Origin: Poriferisodalis sp965208555
GTDB lineage: Bacteria > Actinomycetota > Acidimicrobiia > Acidimicrobiales > Poriferisodalaceae
Direction of reading: 5' to 3'
DNA: 64,000 bases
NCBI RefSeq assembly: GCF_965208555.1
Contig: NZ_OZ242342.1
Location: 3,224,001-3,288,000 of the forward strand
The first letter of the stretch is position 1. Every line of letters begins with the position of its first letter. Under the pieces are notes generated by a model. That model was not told where the DNA came from, made no database searches, and saw nothing but the letters and a program-made list of their open reading frames with translations. Position numbers and translations under genes: made by a program. Of the stretch, positions 57,908 to 64,000 are shown one piece after another.

Positions 57908-60484
57908 CTAGACGCGACTGCCGAGCGATTCGAGCGGGATGAGCTTGCGGTCGGTGGCGTTGTCGGTGGGTCGCAGCACACGGCTGCGCACTTCGGGAGC
58001 GCCGTCGGCATTCTGGTAGCCGGTGAGCCGCTGGCGTGTGCGACGTCCGAGTGGCTCGGCCAGGTCGCGGAAGTCTTGCTCGGTGAGGCCCTGGCCGTGC
58101 TGTGCGCCCGCAGCGCGCGAGATGTTCTCGTCCATCAGCGTCCCGCCCAAGTCGTTGGCGCCCGCCCGCAGGATCTGCTGCGCGCCCGGGGGACCGATCT
58201 TCACCCACGACACCTGCACATTGTCGATGAGTCCCCGGTAGGCGATCCGCGGCACCGCGTGCATGAGCAGCGTCTCGCGGAATGTCGGACCCCGACGGGC
58301 TCCCTTGCGCAGGTAGATGGGGCTGGCCATGTGCACGAACGGCAGCGGCACCCACTCGGTGAACCCGCCCGTTCGCTTCTGCAGCTCCCGTGTTGCGATG
58401 ATGTGGTTCGCCCAGCTCTCGGGCTGCTCGATCGACCCGAACATGATGGTGACGTTCGAATGCAGGCCCACGGCGTGCGCCGCCTCATGGCATTCGAGCC
58501 ACTCGGAGGTGTTGATCTTGTCGGGGCACAGCACCGCCCGCACCGAGTCGTCGAGGATCTCCGCCGCAGTGCCGGGCAGCGACTTCAAGCCCGCCTCCTT
58601 CAGGCGCATGAGGTAGTCCACAAGCGATTCGCCGAGCCGCTTGGCGCCCTCGATGACCTCGAGGGCTGTGAAGCCGTGCAGGTGCATGTCGGGCACGACA
58701 TCGTGAATGGCCCGGCAAACATCGATGTAGTAGTCGCCGTCGAAGCTGGGGTGGATGCCGCCTTGGAGCGTCACCTCGGTGGCGCCGAGCTCGGCAGCCT
58801 CGATCACTCGCTCCTGGATGTCGGCCAGCGTGAGCATGTAGGGCGTGCCCCGCAGGTTCAGCGACAGGGGCCCCTTGGAGAAGCCGCAGAACTTGCACTT
58901 GAACGTGCAGACGTTCGTGTAGTTGATGTTGCGGTTGTGCACCCAAGTCACGATGTCGCCCACGGCTTCGCGGCGCAGCTCGTCGGCGACTTCGCCGATG
59001 GCGACTACCTCGGGCCCGCGCGCCCCGAACAGCGTGACGATCTCGTCGTGGCCCACCTGCTGACCGGCCATCACGCCGTCGAGCACCTCTCGCACGGCCC
59101 CGCGGGCGAAGGAGCGGCCGTCCATGATGTTCATGGGCCGATGACCGGCGCCGCCTGAGTACCACTGGGTGGAGTTCTCGTCGGCCACCAGCACGTCCGC
59201 ACCCGAGCCGGCGTCGAGATTCTCCATCGTCCGCTCTGGCATCTGGCTGCCGGGGTCGTCACGGCCGAGCCCCTCGGCGTCGGCCCGGTCGAGAACGCCG
59301 AAGCGGTTGCCGTCGGCGAGCCATGGGTGCTGTTCGACGGCGAATGTGGGATGCGCACCGCCTGGGTACACGAACTCGGGATAGATGGTGAGCCGGGGTG
59401 CCAGCGTGAAGCCGCGGCCTTCGGTGACCTCGCGCAGCCGGTCCAGTGCCGGCCACGGGCGCTCAGGATTCACGTGGTCGGCGGTGATCGGCGAGACGCC
59501 GCCCCAGTCGTCGATGCCGCAGTCCAGCAGGCCGCCGAAGTCGTCAGAGAGGTTCGGCGGCGCCTGCAGGTGAATGTCCGGGGGAAGGATGAGGCGCGCC
59601 AACGCGAGGGCCTGTGCGTACTCGTCGGGCGGGCAGGCGGGCATGTTGTGCATGGACGTGCCCGCCTTGGGCAGAAAGTTCTGCACGATGACTTCCTGGA
59701 TGTGGCCCCAGCGGGCGTGGCTCGCGGCGATGGCCTCAAGCGCTGCCAGCCGGTCGGGCAGCGATTCGCCGATGCCGACGAGGATGCCGGTCGTATAGGG
59801 GATGGCCAGCTCGCCAGCTGCCTCGAGGGTCGCCAGGCGCCGGGCCGGCTCCTTGTCGGGCGAGCCCCGGTGGCAGTCGAGGTGCGGGTTCAGCGACTCG
59901 ATCATCATCCCCTGGCTCGGCGCGACCTCGCGCAGCGATGCCAATTCGCTTGCTGTCATGGCACCCGGATTGGCGTGGGGGAGCAGCCCGGTCTCGTCGC
60001 GCACGAGGCGGCACATCTCCACGAGGTAGTCGACCGTGGAGTCCCAGCCGTGGGTGCGCAGCCAGTCTGCCGCTGCCGGGTAGCGCAGCTCGGGGCGCTC
60101 GCCGAGGGTGAACAGCGCCTCGTGGCAGCCCGCTCGTGCACCGCTGGCCGCGATCTCCAGCACCTCCTCGGGTGTGAGATACGGCGAGTCGAGCCGTGCC
60201 GGCGGCTGGGCGAACGTGCAGTAGCCGCATTTGTCGCGGCACAGCATGGTGAGCGGGATGAACACCTTCGGGCTGTAGGTCACCCGCGTGCCGAAGGCTT
60301 GGTCGCGTACATCTGCTGCCCGCTCGGCAAGCTCGGCGAGCGGCAGCGCGGCGAGCGCCAAAGACGCCGCCGTCGGCTGTGGCGCCACGGCGCTGCCATT
60401 GGTGGGCGCGCCGTTGGCCGCCAGGTCATTGGCCGGACCGGCTGGTGCGCCTTCGGCGCGGTGCGACGGTTCCATGATGCTCAC
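57908..60484 (-). CDS. fbiC: FO synthase, fused CofG-CofH (coenzyme F420 biosynthesis)
   Basis: 858 residues. The N-terminal radical SAM half has CRDKCGYCTFAQPP (CofG), and the C-terminal half NINYTNVCTFKCKFCGFSKG (CofH), each with a CxxxCxxC cluster. Other landmarks are LGERPELRYPAA, GILVGIGESLPDRL, GGIHPSFDGDYY and AGANDLGGTLMDENISRAAG. The fused enzyme builds the deazaflavin FO from tyrosine and a flavin precursor using two SAM cleavages. GGAGGGG six bases before GTG 60484 sets the start, which overlaps the HxlR stop by four bases. The order is typical of actinobacteria, where the subunits are fused. Confidence 0.93.
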   Translation of the reverse strand: MSIMEPSHRAEGAPAGPANDLAANGAPTNGSAVAPQPTAASLALAALPLAELAERAADVRDQAFGTRVTYSPKVFIPLTMLCRDKCGYCTFAQPPARLDSPYLTPEEVLEIAASGARAGCHEALFTLGERPELRYPAAADWLRTHGWDSTVDYLVEMCRLVRDETGLLPHANPGAMTASELASLREVAPSQGMMIESLNPHLDCHRGSPDKEPARRLATLEAAGELAIPYTTGILVGIGESLPDRLAALEAIAASHARWGHIQEVIVQNFLPKAGTSMHNMPACPPDEYAQALALARLILPPDIHLQAPPNLSDDFGGLLDCGIDDWGGVSPITADHVNPERPWPALDRLREVTEGRGFTLAPRLTIYPEFVYPGGAHPTFAVEQHPWLADGNRFGVLDRADAEGLGRDDPGSQMPERTMENLDAGSGADVLVADENSTQWYSGGAGHRPMNIMDGRSFARGAVREVLDGVMAGQQVGHDEIVTLFGARGPEVVAIGEVADELRREAVGDIVTWVHNRNINYTNVCTFKCKFCGFSKGPLSLNLRGTPYMLTLADIQERVIEAAELGATEVTLQGGIHPSFDGDYYIDVCRAIHDVVPDMHLHGFTALEVIEGAKRLGESLVDYLMRLKEAGLKSLPGTAAEILDDSVRAVLCPDKINTSEWLECHEAAHAVGLHSNVTIMFGSIEQPESWANHIIATRELQKRTGGFTEWVPLPFVHMASPIYLRKGARRGPTFRETLLMHAVPRIAYRGLIDNVQVSWVKIGPPGAQQILRAGANDLGGTLMDENISRAAGAQHGQGLTEQDFRDLAEPLGRRTRQRLTGYQNADGAPEVRSRVLRPTDNATDRKLIPLESLGSRV

Positions 60485-61017
60485 TGGGCCCCTCCGTTCG
60501 TGGGCTGCTGTTGGAAGACTCGGGGAGTCCCCGTAGCGGCGAGTGCGTCGCTGGGCGGTTGAGCGGGCGACGTATCGCCGTGGCCGGCCAGGCTGCGAAT
60601 GCGCGTGGGGCTGACGGGCTCGTCGCAATCCGGGCAACGTGTGGCGATCTCCAGCGGCGTGCCGCAGTCGGCATGCACCAACACCGTGGGCGCTTCGCCG
60701 TCGTGGCACCAGCGGTCTCCCCATGCCATCAGCGCCAGCAGGCTGTTCGACAGGTCGAGGCCCTTGGGAGTGAGGACGTAGTCGTGGCGGACCGGTCGCT
60801 GCTGGTACGGCACCTTGGCAACGACGCCTGCGTCAACGAGCCGGCCGAGCCGGTCGGCCAGCATGTTGCGGGCGATGCCGAGGTCGTGCTGCATGCCGCT
60901 GAACCGGCGCACGCCGCGGAACAGGTCACGCAGGATGAGCAGCGTCCAGCGATCGCCCACGATGTCGAGGGTTGCCTGGATGGAACAGCTGGGCTGGCCC
61001 GTCGTGGCGGTCTTCAC
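60481..61017 (-). CDS. HxlR family transcriptional regulator with Cys-rich tail
   Basis: 178 residues, longer than the usual 110-130. The winged-helix part has QATLDIVGDRWTLLILRDLF and GIARNMLADRLGRLVDAGVV. The C-terminal extension has HADCGTPLEIATRCPDCDEP, a possible metal or redox site. Its DNA-binding part suggests control of its own operon, which contains the FO synthase gene. GTG 61017 has a TAGGGT box eight bases upstream and a 9-bp inverted repeat just beyond it (61035-61061), a candidate operator. Confidence 0.87.
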   Translation of the reverse strand: MKTATTGQPSCSIQATLDIVGDRWTLLILRDLFRGVRRFSGMQHDLGIARNMLADRLGRLVDAGVVAKVPYQQRPVRHDYVLTPKGLDLSNSLLALMAWGDRWCHDGEAPTVLVHADCGTPLEIATRCPDCDEPVSPTRIRSLAGHGDTSPAQPPSDALAATGTPRVFQQQPTNGGAQ

Positions 61018-61025
61018 GGCCGCGC

Positions 61026-61031
61026 ACCCTA
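61026..61031 (-). promoter_or_regulatory. -10 box TAGGGT (minus strand) of the HxlR gene
   Basis: Eight bases separate it from GTG 61017. Confidence 0.45.
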
Positions 61032-61034
61032 GAG

Positions 61035-61061
61035 GAGTCAGTTTCGGTTTGCAACTGACTC
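61035..61061. promoter_or_regulatory. Inverted repeat, candidate HxlR operator
   Basis: GAGTCAGTT (61035-61043) and AACTGACTC (61053-61061) are perfect nine-base arms with a nine-base centre. The repeat begins just upstream of the HxlR -10 box and covers its -35 area, so a bound repressor would block initiation. It also lies 13 bases past the transaldolase stop, so a terminator role is the alternative. Confidence 0.5.
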
Positions 61062-61073
61062 GACCGGTGAAGG

Positions 61074-62213
61074 TCAGGCGAGCGAATCAGCCTTGGTCTG
61101 CAGCGACACCAGCAACTCGTCGAAGCTCTTGGTGAAGGCTGCGACGCCCTGTGCCTCGAGCACGTCCGCGACATGGTCCAGATCGACGCCGTGTGCGGTC
61201 ACCGCGTCGAGGACGTAGCGCGCCGCAGACTGGTCGGCGTCCACGCTGCGGCGCAGCTTGCCGTGGTCGCAGAAGGCCTCGAGTGTCGCGTCGGGCATCG
61301 TGTTCACCGTGTGCGGGCCGATGAGCTCGTCGACATACAGCGTGTCGGGATAGGCGGGGTTCTTTGTGCTCGTCGATGCCCACAGCGGACGTTGCACTTG
61401 CGCGCCGAGCGCAGCGAGGCGCTCCCAGCGCGGCCCGCTGAAGATCTCGCCGAAGCGACCGTATGCGGCCTGCGCCTGTGCGACTGCCGTGCGCCCGCGC
61501 AGCCCCAGCGCGCTGGTGGAGCCAACAGCGTCGAGCCGCCGATCCACCTCGGTGTCGGTGCGGCTCACGAAGAACGAGGCAACGCTTGCCACATCCGACA
61601 GGTCGCTCACGCCCGACGCGACACGGTCCTCGAGGCCCTGCAGGTACGACTCGGCAACCTGTTCGTAGCGAGCCACCGAGAAGATCAGCGTCACGTTGAT
61701 GCTGCGACCCTCAGCGATCATCTGGCGAATGGCAGGGAGGCCTTCGAGCGTCCCGGGGATCTTCACCATCAGATTCGGCCGCGCAATGGCCTGGTGCAGG
61801 TCCCGAGCGGCCGTGACCGTGGCTGCAGTGTCGTGCGCGAGCGATGGGTCCACCTCGACCGACACGAAGCCATCCGTGCCGCCCGCTGCCGCGTAGACCC
61901 CTTCGAGCGCTCGCAGGGCGCCCCGGATGTCGCTGGTGACCAGCTGCCAGTACGCGTCGTCAACCGATACGCCTCCGCACACGAGATCGCCGAACTGCTC
62001 GTCGTAATCGGGCGACGACTCGATGGCCTTCTGGAAGATCGACGGGTTCGATGTGAGGCCGCGGATGCCCTGCTCGACCCAGGCGTCGAGCTCGCCGCCC
62101 GTGATCCAGCCCCGGCGCAGGTTGTCGAGCCACGGGCTCTGGCCGCACTCGGAGTACAGCGAGCTGAGCTTGCCGTTCGTGGTTCTGCCGCTGCCGCCGT
62201 CGATCATGATCAT
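61074..62213 (-). CDS. tal: Transaldolase
   Basis: 379 residues, the long actinobacterial type. GIRGLTSNPSIFQKAI and DDAYWQLVTSDI precede the Schiff-base Lys in NLMVKIPGTLEGLPAI, then SINVTLIFSVARYEQV and QRPLWASTSTKNPAYPDTLY. It exchanges dihydroxyacetone units between sugar phosphates in the pentose phosphate pathway. AGGAAA lies just before ATG 62213. GATCTCAG appears twice upstream (a short direct repeat around 62217-62241). It follows transketolase on the same strand after 45 bases, so the two are probably co-transcribed. Confidence 0.92.
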   Translation of the reverse strand: MIMIDGGSGRTTNGKLSSLYSECGQSPWLDNLRRGWITGGELDAWVEQGIRGLTSNPSIFQKAIESSPDYDEQFGDLVCGGVSVDDAYWQLVTSDIRGALRALEGVYAAAGGTDGFVSVEVDPSLAHDTAATVTAARDLHQAIARPNLMVKIPGTLEGLPAIRQMIAEGRSINVTLIFSVARYEQVAESYLQGLEDRVASGVSDLSDVASVASFFVSRTDTEVDRRLDAVGSTSALGLRGRTAVAQAQAAYGRFGEIFSGPRWERLAALGAQVQRPLWASTSTKNPAYPDTLYVDELIGPHTVNTMPDATLEAFCDHGKLRRSVDADQSAARYVLDAVTAHGVDLDHVADVLEAQGVAAFTKSFDELLVSLQTKADSLA

Positions 62214-62258
62214 TTTCCTGAGATCGGGCCTTCTGAGATCAAGCTTCGCAGTCTCTTT

Positions 62259-64000
62259 CTAGAGCAGGGCGCGGGCCGCGTCGGCGATGGCCGGTGCCGT
62301 GAAGCCGAAGTGGTCCATGAGGTCCTCGCCGGGTGCGCTCGCGCCGAATCGACTCATGGTGACCGTGGCGTTGGCATACCGGTCCCAGCCCATCGCTGAG
62401 GCCGCCTCCACGCCCAGTACCGGTACGCCGCCGGGGAACACAGCGGCTCGATATTCAGGTTCTTGGGCCTCGAAGAGATCCCAACTTGGCATCGACACCA
62501 CCGAGCTGGCGATGCCGTCTGCTGCGAGCAGCGCGGCGGCCGCCGTGCAGCACTGCACCTCGCTGCCGGTGCCCGCCAGAATGACCGCAGGGGCCGGGGT
62601 GTCGATGAGGACGTACGCACCCCGGGCGACCTGCGCGTCGCGGTCGGTGCCGTCGAGCACGGGGACGTTCTGACGCGTCAGCACCAGCGCGGTGGGCCCG
62701 TCTCGCTCAACTGCGATCTGCCACGCCTGCGAGGTCTCGTTGGCATCGGCGGGCCTGATCACGCACAGGCCTGGGATGGCCCGCAGCGATGCGATGTGCT
62801 CGACCGGTTGGTGGGTGGGCCCGTCCTCGCCGACGCCGATGGAGTCGTGCGTCCATACGAAGACGGTCTTCGCGCCGCTGAGGGCCGCCAGCCGGACGGC
62901 GGGACGCATGTAGTCGCTGAAGACCAGGAAGGTGCCGACGACGGGCAGCACGCCGCCGTGCAACGCCATGCCGTTGGCCACGGCGCCCATGGCGTGCTCG
63001 CGGACGCCGAAATAGAGCTTGCGTCCCGCCGGATTGGCGGCTGTCAGCACTTCGGCGGTCACATTCGTGCCGGTGTTGCCGGTGAGGTCAGCCCCGCCGC
63101 TGATGAGAGCGGGCACGGAGTCCAGCGACGCGTCGAAGACGCGGTTGGCGGCGACACGGGTCGCCATCTGGGTGCCGGCTTCGAACGCCGGGAGCTCCGA
63201 GAGGCGGCCGCCCACCGCTCCAGCCGACCAGAGCGCGTCGAGCCAGGCGCGGTCGTGCCCGCTGGCAGCGAACCGAGCTTCCCAGTCGCGGCGCTCGGCG
63301 GCACCGCCAGTCCCGGCGCCTGCATAGGCCTGTGCGACATCGTCATCGACTACGAAGGTGGCATTTGGGTCCATGCCCATCGCCCGCTTGGCGGCGGCGA
63401 TCTCGTCGGCGTCGGTGATCGCGCCGTGGGCCGCCGAGGTGTCAGCTGCCGTCGGCATCGGGTACCCGATGTGGCTCCGCACGATGACCATTGAGGGCCG
63501 ATCGCTGACCAGGGCCGCTTCACGCAGCGCCCGCTCGAGAGCATCGATGTCCTCGGCCGCTTCGCCGAGATCGGCGACGTGCCAGCCGTATGCCTCGAAG
63601 CGACGGGCAGCGTCGTCGCTGAGCGCCAGATCGGTTTCGCCGTCGATGGTGATGCGATTGTCGTCGTACACCGCGATCAGGCGGCCGAGCTGCTGGTGGC
63701 CGGCGAGCGATGCTGCCTCGTGACTGATGCCCTCCATGAGGTCGCCGTCGCTGACGATGACGTAGGTGTGATGGTCGACCAGGTCCGCGCCGAGGCGGGA
63801 GCGCAGGCCGCGCTCAGCGAGCGCCATGCCGACGGCGTTGGCGAATCCCTGTCCCAAGGGGCCGGTGGTCACCTCCACGCCGGGGGTGAGGCCGTGTTCG
63901 GGGTGGCCGGGCGTAATCGATCCGAGCTGGCGGAAATAGCGGATGTCATCGAGCGTGACGCCATAGCCCACCAGGTGCGCCATGGCATAGACGAGCATCG
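62259..64000 (-). CDS. tkt: Transketolase, N-terminus beyond the window
   Basis: About 580 residues are visible and the frame is open to the window edge, so the first 70-80 residues, including the first TPP-site His, are missing. HPEHGLTPGVEVTTGPLGQG, YVIVSDGDLMEGISHEA and VYDDNRITIDG form the TPP/Mg domain. The PYR domain has FGVREHAMGAVANGMALHGG and HDSIGVGEDGPTHQPVEH. The C-terminal domain ends with ANATVTMSRFGASAPGEDLM. It moves two-carbon ketol units and, with the adjacent transaldolase, makes the non-oxidative pentose phosphate pathway. Confidence 0.95.
   Translation of the reverse strand, partial: MLVYAMAHLVGYGVTLDDIRYFRQLGSITPGHPEHGLTPGVEVTTGPLGQGFANAVGMALAERGLRSRLGADLVDHHTYVIVSDGDLMEGISHEAASLAGHQQLGRLIAVYDDNRITIDGETDLALSDDAARRFEAYGWHVADLGEAAEDIDALERALREAALVSDRPSMVIVRSHIGYPMPTAADTSAAHGAITDADEIAAAKRAMGMDPNATFVVDDDVAQAYAGAGTGGAAERRDWEARFAASGHDRAWLDALWSAGAVGGRLSELPAFEAGTQMATRVAANRVFDASLDSVPALISGGADLTGNTGTNVTAEVLTAANPAGRKLYFGVREHAMGAVANGMALHGGVLPVVGTFLVFSDYMRPAVRLAALSGAKTVFVWTHDSIGVGEDGPTHQPVEHIASLRAIPGLCVIRPADANETSQAWQIAVERDGPTALVLTRQNVPVLDGTDRDAQVARGAYVLIDTPAPAVILAGTGSEVQCCTAAAALLAADGIASSVVSMPSWDLFEAQEPEYRAAVFPGGVPVLGVEAASAMGWDRYANATVTMSRFGASAPGEDLMDHFGFTAPAIADAARALL

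Noticed and set aside
56846..59158. 770-codon open frame on the plus strand opposite FO synthase
   Set aside because: It is antisense to a well-conserved gene in a GC-rich genome, where such shadows are common, and its translation shows no domain.

Overview
High-GC, gene-dense bacterial DNA with about 62 protein genes on both strands. No gap exceeds 300 bases, and I see no rRNA, tRNA, CRISPR array or insertion sequence. The content points to an actinomycete, most likely of the Acidimicrobiia type. The evidence is a fused CofG-CofH FO synthase (coenzyme F420), an LLM-class oxidoreductase, a bacterial P450, many CoA-ester enzymes, DUF3151, and -10 boxes of the form TANNNT placed 6-9 nt before start codons, which implies leaderless mRNAs. 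The class-level placement is inference.

Layout. 1-3270: a fragment, a HIT protein, a 2-oxoglutarate-type dioxygenase and an aldehyde dehydrogenase. 3307-12106: a class II aldolase, a tandem-domain CoA transferase, an orphan CoxL-type molybdenum subunit, O-acetylhomoserine sulfhydrylase, a hydrolase and two hot-dog dehydratase subunits. 12113-18000: acyl-CoA dehydrogenase, a FrnE/DsbA-like gene with an in-frame TGA, rhodanese, VOC protein, DUF169, a crotonase and an epimerase. 18043-28260: a penicillin-acylase-type hydrolase, esterases, then an LLM/P450/acyl-CoA dehydrogenase block, an M20 peptidase and a lipoprotein. 28411-41495: amidohydrolase, cyclophilin, crotonase, antiporter, IMPase, AI-2E permease, M23 protein, AtuA protein, AlkA-like glycosylase, FAH hydrolase and a degenerate GGDEF protein. 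41513-51682: gamma-glutamyltransferase, FAD oxidase, glycerophosphodiesterase, SirB1-like protein, phosphatase, pyruvate kinase, DUF3151, MobA and RNase D. 51683-64000: a Cys-rich protein, glcDEF, CcdA/TlpA, FO synthase, HxlR regulator, transaldolase and transketolase (cut by the window end).

How the genes fit together. Several runs look catabolic: CoA activation, dehydrogenation, hydration and side-chain oxidation of lipids or xenobiotics, with F420 supplied by the FO synthase. glcDEF would oxidise glycolate into central metabolism, where transketolase, transaldolase and pyruvate kinase act.

The most notable item is the gene at 13557-14168. Its catalytic CxxC reads TGA-Pro-Trp-Cys, it has a good Shine-Dalgarno, and a plausible bacterial SECIS hairpin follows the TGA, so it looks like a selenoprotein that a routine caller would truncate. 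Other points of interest are widespread leaderless starts, a 29-bp divergent promoter upstream of glcD, a duplicated 54-bp gene end, a 29-bp-arm inverted repeat, 30-bp repeats at the glcF start, and several enzymes lacking expected active-site residues.
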